A DNA stretch of 64,000 bases from Candidatus Gastranaerophilales bacterium (GTDB lineage: Bacteria; Cyanobacteriota; Vampirovibrionia; Gastranaerophilales; Gastranaerophilaceae): contig CANQLG010000006.1 of NCBI GenBank assembly GCA_947624645.1, positions 1-64,000 on the forward strand, read 5' to 3'. The notes under the pieces were generated by a model, which saw only the letters and a program-made list of their open reading frames with translations, searched no databases and was not told the DNA's origin. The stretch's first letter is position 1, and each line of letters starts with the position of its first letter. Shown here piece after piece: positions 37,043-45,107 of the stretch. Both the position numbers and the translations under genes were made by a program.

Positions 37043-40000
37043 ATGCCAAAAGCAAACACACAACAGCAAAAAGCAATAGATACTTATAAAAAAGACGGAA
37101 CTTTTTTAGTATTGGCAGGCCCCGGGACGGGTAAAACTTTTACTATATCCCAAAGAATCAAAGAAATCATTGAAAACGGAACTCTTCCCGAACGAATATT
37201 ATGTTTAACTTTCTCAGATACCGCTTCAAACGAAATGAAAAAAGGTATTGAAAAATCTTTGCAAGTCCTAAACTCTGATGTCAATATTTACACCTACCAC
37301 GGGTTTTGTATGGAAATCATAAAAAATCATCCCGATATTTTTGGGATTGGTGATAACGTTAAAATAATAACGGATTCCGTTAAAAAAGCATTCATGAAAG
37401 AATGCATTGATGAACGATTAGAAAAACATAAAGATGATTTAGAACCGACAACATTTATAACTGATAAAAACGGACCTTACTACTTTATTGATAAAATTAT
37501 AGATAGAATTGAAGAAATAAAAAAATACAGGCTGAATAAACAAAAGTATTTTGATAATCTCGCCAATAATCCTGATTGGATAGCAGATATAAGAAAAAAA
37601 GAAGAATGGTGGCAAAAAAATATAAAAAAATATCCCGAAAAAACAGCCTCCCTTAGAGATGCTGAAAAAAAAGTAGCTCAAGCAGAAGAAGTTTGGGAAT
37701 TATATGAGCTGTATAAAGCTAAAATGCAAAGAAAAAATTTCTTGGATTTTGGCGATATGATTATGTTATTACTTGATGAATTTGAAAAAAACGAAAGTTT
37801 TGCCTGTGAAATCGCCTCTGCTTATGATTATATTATTGCCGACGAATATCAGGATACAAACATTGCTCAAAATGAGATATTGTTTAATCTTGCACGAAAT
37901 ATGAAAAAGAAAAATGTTTTTGTCGTAGGCGATGATGACCAGATTATTTATACATTTCAAGGCGCAAGACTTGATTCCGTTAAAAATTTTATTACCGAAT
38001 TGAATGTTAAAGATGAAGATGTAATATGTTTTAAAGAAAACAGACGCTCTACTTCAAAAATACTTAATTTGGCAAGACAAATTGTATTACAGGATGATTT
38101 AAGTCTCGAAAAAGACAGATATTTTAAAAGATTCAATATATCTAAAGAGCTGGAAGCCGTCAATTCCGATTTGTTTGATAAAAATAAAGATGTAAGATGC
38201 CTTATATATCGGGATACTCTCCAAGAAAAAGTCCATATCACGGAAGAAATAAAAAATTTGATTAACTCTCCTGATTGCCCCATTGATAAAAATACCGGAG
38301 AAAAAAATTTATCGGAAATAGCAATTCTGGCAAGAACTAATGATGAATTGGAAGAATATGCCAAACTTCTTGAAGCATCAAATATACCTTGTGAAACAAA
38401 AAAAGGAAAAAATGTTTTTGATATCCAATCTTTTACAATTATGTTTTTGTATATGCAATTTTTATGTAATTCCCTAAGATACGGAGATTCTCTATTTAAA
38501 ATACTGTTATCAAAACCATTCAATATAAATGAAAATGACTATGAAATACTTTATCAAACAAGAAATACCTCTAAGTCAATGATTGACAATATACGAAAAT
38601 TTAAAGAGGCAGGTTATACTTATAAAATTACAAAAAATAACAAAGAAGAAAAAACTCTCTGCTTTACTTCCCCCGAAAAAATAGATAAATTTATTTCGGT
38701 ATATGATGAACTTAAAGATATAAAACAATGTACTGATTTAGAAACCGCTATTTTAACAATAGGTTCAAAAACCGGAATTTTCTCATATTATTTTAATTGC
38801 CCGATTAATAGAATTGAAAATATAACAGGTTTAAAAGCTCTTATCGATTTGGCAAAGAATTATATGGAGCTTGAAAAACCTTGTACTTTTGAATATTTTG
38901 TCAATTATATTGAAAAAGCCATAATTGATGATATAAAAATTTATGCGGAAAAACCTCCAGTTAAACAAAACGCTGTCCAGCTTTCTACATACCACGGTTC
39001 AAAAGGAATGGAATTTGAATATGTCTATATGCCTTATCTGATTAACAAAAGAGTTACTTTTGAAAATCCGATTATCCCTTTGAGTATTAAAGACGATATT
39101 TCAAAATCTGATTTAACAGGTGAGGATATACCAAAAGAATTAAAAGAAAAAATTAAAAAATCAAATCTCATTAAATTAATATATGTAGCCGTTACAAGAG
39201 CAAAACATTCTCTGTTTCTGTCTTATACACTGAAAAGAGATGACGGCAAAGACGCTGCTCCGTTAGATTTATTAACGGTTAAGGAGATTGAAGAACTTAT
39301 TAATCCGAAAAATTATGAAGAAGAAACAAATATAGATTCTTATGCTAATGAAATTGTAAAAACTCTTACTATATGCGAAAGAAACTATCAACAAGAATTT
39401 GATAATTATTTAGACAGTATAATAGATGATTTAACATATTCAGTATCCGCAATTAACTGCTATTTAGGCTGTTCAAGGGAATATATGTATACATATTTAT
39501 TGGGTTTAAGTCCTAAAACAACTAATATGGATAAAGCACAGTTCGGAAACAGTATTCATAGTGCTTATGAATATGCCGTAAAAACAGCAATTGAAACAAA
39601 ATGTTTTCCGACAAAAACCGAATTTATCGAAAAATTTAATAATACACTTATGCAGTTACCCGTATCAAGCCAATTGGAACTTAAAAGAATGCTGGTTGAC
39701 GGCGCAAAAATTTTGGGTAAAATTGATGAAAATAATGAATGTGCATATGATTATTTAAGAAAAACTCCGATAGAACAATTGTATAAGGCTGAACACGAAT
39801 TTATGTTTGAAATCGACGGCGCTAAATTTAAAGGTAAAATAGACAGAATAGATAAAACTTCCGATGGAAAATATACAATCTACGATTATAAAACAGGTGA
39901 CCGAAAAGACGAAAAAGATATATGCCCTGACGGGATTCATGAAGATTATTTTAACCAAATGGCAATTTACAAGCATTTTCTGAGAAAAGAATTAAATTGT

Positions 40001-40219
40001 GATTACGATGATATATCAACAGTATTTATATTCCCTCGGGCGTATAAAAAACCGTTTGAATTAAAACTTTCTAAAGAAGCATGTGAATCAACGGCAGAAA
40101 AGTTTAAATCGGCAATTTCGGAAATCAAATCACATAAATTTGCTCCGAAAGTAAATAAATCGGAATGCAATCAGTTTTGTCCTTACAGGACATCATATTG
40201 CAGCTTAAATATTATATAA
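37043..40219 (+). CDS. UvrD-like helicase fused to RecB-type iron-sulfur nuclease
   Basis: The 1058-residue protein has superfamily 1A helicase motifs: GPGTGKT (26-32), IIADEYQDTN (motif II), GDDDQIIYTFQGA, STYHGSKGMEFEYVYM and YVAVTRAKHS. The C-terminus (about 800-1058) is a PD-(D/E)XK nuclease: GKIDRID then YDYKTG, with four cysteines (810, 1042, 1046, 1053) placed for a 4Fe-4S cluster as in AddB/AdnA. It probably processes double-strand DNA ends in repair or against foreign DNA. It stands alone after about 280 bases of intergenic DNA, beside an accessory block. Confidence 0.9.
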   Translation: MPKANTQQQKAIDTYKKDGTFLVLAGPGTGKTFTISQRIKEIIENGTLPERILCLTFSDTASNEMKKGIEKSLQVLNSDVNIYTYHGFCMEIIKNHPDIFGIGDNVKIITDSVKKAFMKECIDERLEKHKDDLEPTTFITDKNGPYYFIDKIIDRIEEIKKYRLNKQKYFDNLANNPDWIADIRKKEEWWQKNIKKYPEKTASLRDAEKKVAQAEEVWELYELYKAKMQRKNFLDFGDMIMLLLDEFEKNESFACEIASAYDYIIADEYQDTNIAQNEILFNLARNMKKKNVFVVGDDDQIIYTFQGARLDSVKNFITELNVKDEDVICFKENRRSTSKILNLARQIVLQDDLSLEKDRYFKRFNISKELEAVNSDLFDKNKDVRCLIYRDTLQEKVHITEEIKNLINSPDCPIDKNTGEKNLSEIAILARTNDELEEYAKLLEASNIPCETKKGKNVFDIQSFTIMFLYMQFLCNSLRYGDSLFKILLSKPFNINENDYEILYQTRNTSKSMIDNIRKFKEAGYTYKITKNNKEEKTLCFTSPEKIDKFISVYDELKDIKQCTDLETAILTIGSKTGIFSYYFNCPINRIENITGLKALIDLAKNYMELEKPCTFEYFVNYIEKAIIDDIKIYAEKPPVKQNAVQLSTYHGSKGMEFEYVYMPYLINKRVTFENPIIPLSIKDDISKSDLTGEDIPKELKEKIKKSNLIKLIYVAVTRAKHSLFLSYTLKRDDGKDAAPLDLLTVKEIEELINPKNYEEETNIDSYANEIVKTLTICERNYQQEFDNYLDSIIDDLTYSVSAINCYLGCSREYMYTYLLGLSPKTTNMDKAQFGNSIHSAYEYAVKTAIETKCFPTKTEFIEKFNNTLMQLPVSSQLELKRMLVDGAKILGKIDENNECAYDYLRKTPIEQLYKAEHEFMFEIDGAKFKGKIDRIDKTSDGKYTIYDYKTGDRKDEKDICPDGIHEDYFNQMAIYKHFLRKELNCDYDDISTVFIFPRAYKKPFELKLSKEACESTAEKFKSAISEIKSHKFAPKVNKSECNQFCPYRTSYCSLNII

Positions 40220-40437
40220 AAATATATTACCGCAGAAAAATTTGCTTCAGCCTCGGTTGAGGTTTCCAAAATTCTAAAATAAGTATTTTTATTTAACCAA
40301 TCTGTAATTATCTCATCATCTTCCTGTGTCAAACCTTTTTTGCCGGAGACGGGAATGAAATTCATATTTAACAAACTTGCAATTGTTCTTCTTAAAGTTG
40401 ATATTCTTGCTTTTTTTAAATGTTGGTTTTCAATTCT
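40220..40437 (-). pseudogene. Fragment resembling the C-terminus of a GIY-YIG-type nuclease
   Basis: After a stop near 40440 an open minus-strand frame reads DFYFRRIENQHLKKARISTLRRTIASLL, then NMNFIPVSGKKGLTQEDDEIITDWLNKNTYFRILETSTEAEA, before running into the helicase gene without a natural end. The STLRRxxASLL and DWL parts resemble the last third of small GIY-YIG proteins. The catalytic N-terminus is missing. It reads as a decayed remnant; the assignment is tentative. Confidence 0.35.
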
Positions 40438-40455
40438 TCTAAAATAAAAATCTCA

Positions 40456-40647
40456 TTATCCGATTTTAGTGCCGAGTACTCTGCCTCGTTCATCGTAGGT
40501 ATACACACTGCAGCCTCTTTTTATACTGAAAGAACTTGCAGTATAACCCAATAACTTGCCGCCGCCTAATATAACACAAGCAGTTTGCCTGTTTTTTTCG
40601 TTATAAACAATTACTTGGTTGCCTTTTTCTATCGCTAATGAAATCAT
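40456..40647 (-). CDS. Small beta-rich hypothetical protein
   Basis: The 63-residue product has alternating strands (NQVIVYNEKNRQTACVILGGGKLLG, then GCSVYTYDERGRVLGTKIG) with no known family. AAAAGGATGTGAG precedes ATG. It follows the 316-residue gene by 13 bases and is likely the end of that operon. A small beta-barrel binding domain would fit. Confidence 0.55.
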   Translation of the reverse strand: MISLAIEKGNQVIVYNEKNRQTACVILGGGKLLGYTASSFSIKRGCSVYTYDERGRVLGTKIG

Positions 40648-40660
40648 AACTCACATCCTT

Positions 40661-41611
40661 TTATAATATTTCAGTCATTAAAAGAGTATGCATGGAACTG
40701 ATTAAACCCGAATATTTATTGAATGTTTGAACACAATAAACATCTTTTTCATCATAATCTGCTACAATCGGTTCAAAATATTCATCTAAATCGGATATTT
40801 CTTCATCCAGCTTTTCAATCTTTTCGGTTAAATCTTGAATAGTATTTATTATTTTTTCAAAATCCGAAATAACTTTTTCAGTTATTTCAAGATATTCAAT
40901 TTCAACATCAATTTTTCGTAAAATTTCAATTTTATTATTATCGTCACTTGATTTAATCCAGTTAACCCCTTGCTTTGCCGCCATGGCTGCGGCATTCACA
41001 TCTTCAGTTGCCGCAGCGTATGCCAAACTACCCGCCAGAGTAACCCCATTAATTATGCCTTTGTCTTGATTTTCAGCCGATATTTCTTGTTTAAGTTTTT
41101 CAAATCCTGTAAAGTGCCGGTACTTTTTATAGATTTCATTATTTGATATTGTGGTTTTTATTTGCTTCAATCGTTTATCTGTATTATTTAAATATTCAAC
41201 ACATTTTTTATAGTCATTAGCATCGATACAATGATTTTTGATTTCCGGCAGAAAATATATAAAAGCCCTGATTGTATTATTTGCTGTTTCACAGCTGTAT
41301 GACAAAAATTTTTCTATATTTTTAAACATTTCATTGTAAACAAGTTGTTCTCTTTTTTTTGCAAGAAAGGTTGCTGCATCAATTAAATTTTTCATTTTTA
41401 TTGCTTCAATATCATCCACAAAGAAATTTTTTAGACTGCTTAAAATCGATGATTTTCTGTTTTTATAACATTCGGCCTTGCTTTGAAATTCATCTTTAAC
41501 TTCGTTATAAAGCTCTATTAATTCTTCTTTATCTTCAATGACGTTTATTATATTTTGCAATTTATCAAAATTATCTTCAGATAAAATATTATTTAATATT
41601 TCTTCATTCAT
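40661..41611 (-). CDS. Coiled-coil protein of unknown function
   Basis: The 316-residue protein is largely helical and charged, with a central Ala/Gly-rich hydrophobic part (about 185-215, NGVTLAGSLAYAAATEDVNAAAMAAKQG) that could insert in a membrane or pack a bundle, and coiled coils around 225-275. No family recognised. Its start overlaps the end of the upstream MORN-like gene by 8 bases, so the two are translated together. Confidence 0.6.
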   Translation of the reverse strand: MNEEILNNILSEDNFDKLQNIINVIEDKEELIELYNEVKDEFQSKAECYKNRKSSILSSLKNFFVDDIEAIKMKNLIDAATFLAKKREQLVYNEMFKNIEKFLSYSCETANNTIRAFIYFLPEIKNHCIDANDYKKCVEYLNNTDKRLKQIKTTISNNEIYKKYRHFTGFEKLKQEISAENQDKGIINGVTLAGSLAYAAATEDVNAAAMAAKQGVNWIKSSDDNNKIEILRKIDVEIEYLEITEKVISDFEKIINTIQDLTEKIEKLDEEISDLDEYFEPIVADYDEKDVYCVQTFNKYSGLISSMHTLLMTEIL

Positions 41612-42401
41612 ATGCTACTCCGTCTTTGTATGAATATGTTTCTTTTATGGAACCATCTTTGTTATAAACAATATAGCTTCCGTCTATTTTCCCGTTTTTA
41701 TAATACATTTCTATATATTTTTCACCCGTTTTATAAAAAACGGTGGAAGGACCTTCTAAAATGCCGTCATGCCAGTTTTTGATTTTGTTTAACAATGCCT
41801 CACCTTTAAAAAATATTTTTTCTTCGCCTTCTTTTTGTCCGTTAGCAAACAAAAAAGTGCTTTTTAATGATTTATCCGAAAAACGCGAAATTTGATTTTT
41901 TATGCTGTTGATTTTGATTTTATATTCTTCTATTTCTTTAGTTTGTATGTTTATTTTATCAGTCAGATTTTTGTTTTCAGTTTCAAGATTTTCTAAATAT
42001 TTAATTCGGTTATTCAAGTTTTCTATTTCTTTTGTTTGTATGTTTATTTTATCAATTAGATTTTTATTTTCAGTTTCGAGATTTTCTAAATATTTAATTC
42101 GGTTATTCAAATTTTCTATTTCTTTTAATTTTTCATCATAGCAGCTTTGCAGAGAATTTTTTTCTTTTATTAATTCATTATAATTTTGTCCTTTAGAATC
42201 AACATATGTTTCTGTTTTTGTTTCGCTGTTTTCTTCGGCATTTATTTCAATGTTTATTTCATCTTTTTGTAATGTTGTATCAATTAAACCCGTAATGGAC
42301 TTTTTTTCGATATTTTTCATTTTTAAATATAATTTTGCACAAAATATAAACAGTGCTATAGACACTATTGTCAATATAAATAAAATAAATTTACTAAGCA
42401 T
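41604..42401 (-). CDS. Membrane-anchored coiled-coil protein with MORN-like C-terminus
   Basis: The 265-residue product has an N-terminal transmembrane helix (LSKFILFILTIVSIALFIF), a coiled-coil stalk that contains a 31-residue unit repeated in tandem (about 98-160), and a C-terminal region DGILEGPSTVFYKTGEKYIE, then YKNGKIDGSYIVYNKDGSIK, matching MORN-type repeats of YwqK-like proteins. I start at ATG 42401 because AAAAGGAGTC lies before it. A surface or membrane-tethered binding role is inferred. It is the first gene of the minus-strand three-gene unit. Confidence 0.7.
   Translation of the reverse strand: MLSKFILFILTIVSIALFIFCAKLYLKMKNIEKKSITGLIDTTLQKDEINIEINAEENSETKTETYVDSKGQNYNELIKEKNSLQSCYDEKLKEIENLNNRIKYLENLETENKNLIDKINIQTKEIENLNNRIKYLENLETENKNLTDKINIQTKEIEEYKIKINSIKNQISRFSDKSLKSTFLFANGQKEGEEKIFFKGEALLNKIKNWHDGILEGPSTVFYKTGEKYIEMYYKNGKIDGSYIVYNKDGSIKETYSYKDGVAYE
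41929..42121. repeat. 93-bp direct tandem repeat inside the coiled-coil gene
   Basis: Two near-identical 93-base copies begin at 41931 and 42024, with a partial third. Each encodes IENLNNRIKYLENLETENKN plus LIDKINIQTKE or LTDKINIQTKE. Unit number could vary by slippage and change stalk length in steps of 31 residues. Confidence 0.85.
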
Positions 42402-42505
42402 GACGCAGACTCCTTTTAATAAAAAAATTATATCATACATCCATGCCAAATTCGGCACAGGATATTTTCTTATCATTTGCATATATTATAGCACAATATG
42501 ATTAT

Positions 42506-42529
42506 TATAATATACATTTACATATTATA
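42506..42529. promoter_or_regulatory. Divergent -10 boxes between MORN-like and XRE genes
   Basis: TATAAT (42506-42511) and ATTATA (42524-42529) form an inverted pair separated by 12 bases, reading as a -10 box on each strand. It suits the divergent genes on either side and may also serve as an operator for the XRE protein. Confidence 0.5.
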
Positions 42530-42570
42530 GGAACTGGAAACATGTTCAAATAAAAAATAAAATTTTGTAT

Positions 42571-42792
42571 ATGAGAAATGTTGATACAATTAAAAAGCTT
42601 GGGCATAAAGTTCGAATTATAAGAACTGACAGGGGATATTCACAGGAAACACTTGCGGAAAAAGCTGATTTAAACCGCTCTTTTGTAGGTCTGCTTGAAA
42701 GAGGCAAAACAAATATTACAATAAAAAGCCTTGAAAATATCGCCAATGCTTTAGATATTGATATAAAAACTCTTTTTGATTTTATTTTATAG
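42571..42792 (+). CDS. XRE-family regulator (controller-like)
   Basis: The 73-residue protein is a single HTH domain: LGHKVRIIRTDRGYSQETLA, then LNRSFVGLLERGKTNITIKS and a closing helix IANALDIDIKTLFDF. It resembles restriction-modification controller proteins, though no such genes are adjacent. I use ATG 42571; TTG 42565 is possible, and no ribosome site is visible. It probably controls this block; palindromes flank it on both sides. Confidence 0.8.
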   Translation: MRNVDTIKKLGHKVRIIRTDRGYSQETLAEKADLNRSFVGLLERGKTNITIKSLENIANALDIDIKTLFDFIL

Positions 42793-42823
42793 ATTAATTA
42801 ATGTTTATTATGTTCCTTAAATT

Positions 42824-42848
42824 ACACATGTGTCCGAAATTGACACAT
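42824..42848 (+). promoter_or_regulatory. Operator-like ATGTGTC-N7-GACACAT overlapping a -35 box
   Basis: A 7-bp perfect inverted repeat (42828-42848) with an additional half-site making ACACATGTGT (42824-42833). TTGACA at 42840-42845 lies inside it. It precedes the WG-repeat gene, so a bound dimer would control that promoter. Confidence 0.6.
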
Positions 42849-42884
42849 ATATAAAATATAATAATTTTTGAAAGGAGCATAAAT

Positions 42885-43724
42885 ATGTATGATGAAATTT
42901 ATAACTACACTGACAGTAATTTTACGATTGCTTATAAAAACGGCAAAGCAGGACTTATTGACACTAACACGGGTAAACCTATAACGGAATTTGTCTATGA
43001 TATTATGGAAAACAATCTGCCTCGATGTGTTAAAGGGTACAAAGACCACAAAGTATTTGAAGATGAATTAGACTTCTTTTTTGCAATGCATTCCGGAATA
43101 AATAAAGATTATTGTACAATGAGCAAAAACTACAAATGGGGTTTGTTGAATAAAAAAGGGGAAGTTGTTTTTGATTTTAAATATAAATATCCGATAAAAC
43201 TATTGGGCATTCTTTGTCGTATTTCAGGTTATTATATTGCTAATGTTGAAGGGTACGAAGGTGTAATAGATAAAAATTCTAACATAATATTAGAACCCAT
43301 TTATGACCATATTATGGAGAACGAAAATTATTGGTCTTGTGAAAAAGATAATCGCTTCGGGCTGGCTGATATTAACGGAAAAATGGTTGCTGATATAAAA
43401 TATGATTCAGTTGTTGCGGTTTCTTCAACAAGACCTTGTTTTATAGCAGAAAAGGATTTTAAATACGGATTAATAACTTTAAATGATGAAATTATTTCTG
43501 ATTTTGTTTATGAAAATTTAACGAGCAATAACGACGGAGAATTTTATATAGGCATAATAGATGATAAATATGGTGTAATAAATTACGAAGGAAAAACTAT
43601 CATAGACTTCAAGTATAATTATATTTCTTTTTGTTCTAATGAAAATAAAAAAGCTGCTTTTATGGTAAATTATAAAAATAAAAAAGAACTCTTGGATGAA
43701 AACGGAGAAAAACTTTGGAAATAA
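42885..43724 (+). CDS. WG-repeat protein
   Basis: The 279-residue product consists of repeated WG/KWG beta motifs: AYKNGKAGLIDTNTGKPI, KNYKWGLLNKKGEVVFDFKY, NRFGLADINGKMVADIKYD, KFGLITLNDEIISDFVYE-like and DDKYGVINYEGKTIIDFKY. Such repeats form beta-propeller-like folds in poorly known proteins. No signal peptide. AAAGGAG precedes ATG. The WYL regulator gene follows by 19 bases. Confidence 0.85.
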   Translation: MYDEIYNYTDSNFTIAYKNGKAGLIDTNTGKPITEFVYDIMENNLPRCVKGYKDHKVFEDELDFFFAMHSGINKDYCTMSKNYKWGLLNKKGEVVFDFKYKYPIKLLGILCRISGYYIANVEGYEGVIDKNSNIILEPIYDHIMENENYWSCEKDNRFGLADINGKMVADIKYDSVVAVSSTRPCFIAEKDFKYGLITLNDEIISDFVYENLTSNNDGEFYIGIIDDKYGVINYEGKTIIDFKYNYISFCSNENKKAAFMVNYKNKKELLDENGEKLWK

Positions 43725-43743
43725 AATTTAAGAGAGATTTTGT

Positions 43744-44781
43744 ATGAAAGATGAATTTAGATACGAAAGAATTTTAAATATTATTGATTTAATTATGACA
43801 ATGCAGTCAAATACTTTCGGTGTGAGCTTAAAAGAGATACAAGAAAGTTATAATGTATCTCGCAGGACGGCTCAAAGAATGAAAGATATTGTCATGGAGC
43901 TTTACCCTCAGGTATCGGAATTGCAGACAAATTCCAAGATTAAACGCTGGGGTTTTAAAGGTAAACCCGTTAATTTATTCGATTTTAACTCGGATGATAT
44001 TACGGATTTAGAAAATATAAAAGAACTTTGCAAAATAAATAATTTATCCGATAAATTACCCGTATTAAATAAAGTCATAGACAGCATAAAAAGTGCGAAC
44101 AATCCTAACTTAACCACACTTGAAAATGATATTGAAGCAATGATGGAATGCGAGGGCTATGCAGTAAGACAAGTAGCCAACTTTAACGTTGATAATAAAA
44201 TTTTATCAGCAATACGAATGGCAGTAAAATCTATGAAAAAGCTTCAATTTGATTATCAGGCAAAAGATTATTTTGATTTGAATGAAAAAAATATTGCGGG
44301 ATTTAGAATTCAAAAAGGTTTAAAGCCGAAAAAGACAATAAAGGCAGAACCTTTAGGGATTTTATATGGGGAAAGACATTATCTTGTTGCAAAAAATGAC
44401 GGGAAAATCAAACAATATCTGCTTCATAGAATATCTGACATTAAAGTGCTTGATGAATATTTTACACCTGACTCGGACTTTAATTTAAAAGAATGGGCAA
44501 ATTCTTCTTTTGGTATTTTTCATGATAAACCGATTAAAGTTAAATTAAAATTTAAAAAAGAAATAGCGCCCGATGTAATAAAATATAATTTTCATCCGAC
44601 ACAAAAGATAAGTCGGCAAAAAAATGGAGCGCTAGTCGTAACCTTTACATCTTCAGGGACTAAATCTATCTTATGGAATATTTTTAAATGGGGCGTTAAT
44701 GTTGAAATCATTTCGCCCAAAAGTCTTAAAGATCAATATATTAACTATTTAAAAGATGTTCAGAAGTTGTATTTAATTTAA
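43744..44781 (+). CDS. WYL-domain transcriptional regulator
   Basis: The 345-residue protein has an N-terminal HTH (SNTFGVSLKEIQESYNVSRRTAQRMKDIV), a linker region and a C-terminal WYL domain (about 170-260: DYQAKDY, then AEPLGILYGERHYLVAKND and LLHRISDIKVLDEYF) plus the WCX-like extension. WYL proteins sense nucleotides or DNA and often control defence or DNA-damage genes. Its operon partner is the WG-repeat gene; the helicase-nuclease lies 3.5 kb away. Confidence 0.88.
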   Translation: MKDEFRYERILNIIDLIMTMQSNTFGVSLKEIQESYNVSRRTAQRMKDIVMELYPQVSELQTNSKIKRWGFKGKPVNLFDFNSDDITDLENIKELCKINNLSDKLPVLNKVIDSIKSANNPNLTTLENDIEAMMECEGYAVRQVANFNVDNKILSAIRMAVKSMKKLQFDYQAKDYFDLNEKNIAGFRIQKGLKPKKTIKAEPLGILYGERHYLVAKNDGKIKQYLLHRISDIKVLDEYFTPDSDFNLKEWANSSFGIFHDKPIKVKLKFKKEIAPDVIKYNFHPTQKISRQKNGALVVTFTSSGTKSILWNIFKWGVNVEIISPKSLKDQYINYLKDVQKLYLI

Positions 44782-44911
44782 TATTGAGATAATCAAACGG
44801 CTTCAGGCTTGCTTTGTGTTAGTGTTATTAGACATATATACAAAGTTAATGTTACAAAACTTCCGACCAAAACGGACTTAAATATACAACTTTGGTGGGT
44901 TCTTATCCCAC

Positions 44912-44933
44912 AAAAACAGAGTCTTTTGACTCT
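44912..44933 (-). terminator. tRNA-His terminator
   Basis: AGAGTC-TTTT-GACTCT (44918-44933) with a T run on the minus strand, just after tRNA-His. Confidence 0.75.
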
Positions 44934-44943
44934 TTCTTAAAAA

Positions 44944-45020
44944 TGGGGCGGACAGTGGGAGTCGAACCCACGAATATCGGAACCACAATCCGAGGCCTTA
45001 ACCACTTGGCGATGCCCGCC
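44944..45020 (-). tRNA. tRNA-His(GTG)
   Basis: A full cloverleaf with the extra 5' G (G-1) opposite C73, T-loop GGTTCGACTCC and anticodon GTG (44984-44986). The CCA is encoded at 44946-44944, unlike tRNA-Ser. A terminator follows. Confidence 0.95.
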
Positions 45021-45077
45021 ATCTGTATTAGCAATATATAACAAAGATTCCTTTTTTTCAACTGTTTTATTAAAAAT

Positions 45078-45107
45078 AAAAAAATCCCCTTTTTAAGGGG
45101 ATTTTTT
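45078..45107 (-). terminator. glnA terminator
   Basis: AAAAATCCCCTT with AAGGGGATTTTT is a clean stem ended by Ts on the minus strand, directly after glnA. Confidence 0.92.

Noticed and set aside
37439-38523. Minus-strand frames opposite the helicase
   Set aside because: Shadows of the conserved helicase motifs on the plus strand.
41929-42121. Possible CRISPR-like repeat
   Set aside because: The units are adjoining in-frame coding repeats without spacers; no cas genes occur in the window.
41902-42141. Plus-strand Phe/Ser-rich frame in the tandem repeat region
   Set aside because: Antisense shadow of the coiled-coil repeats.
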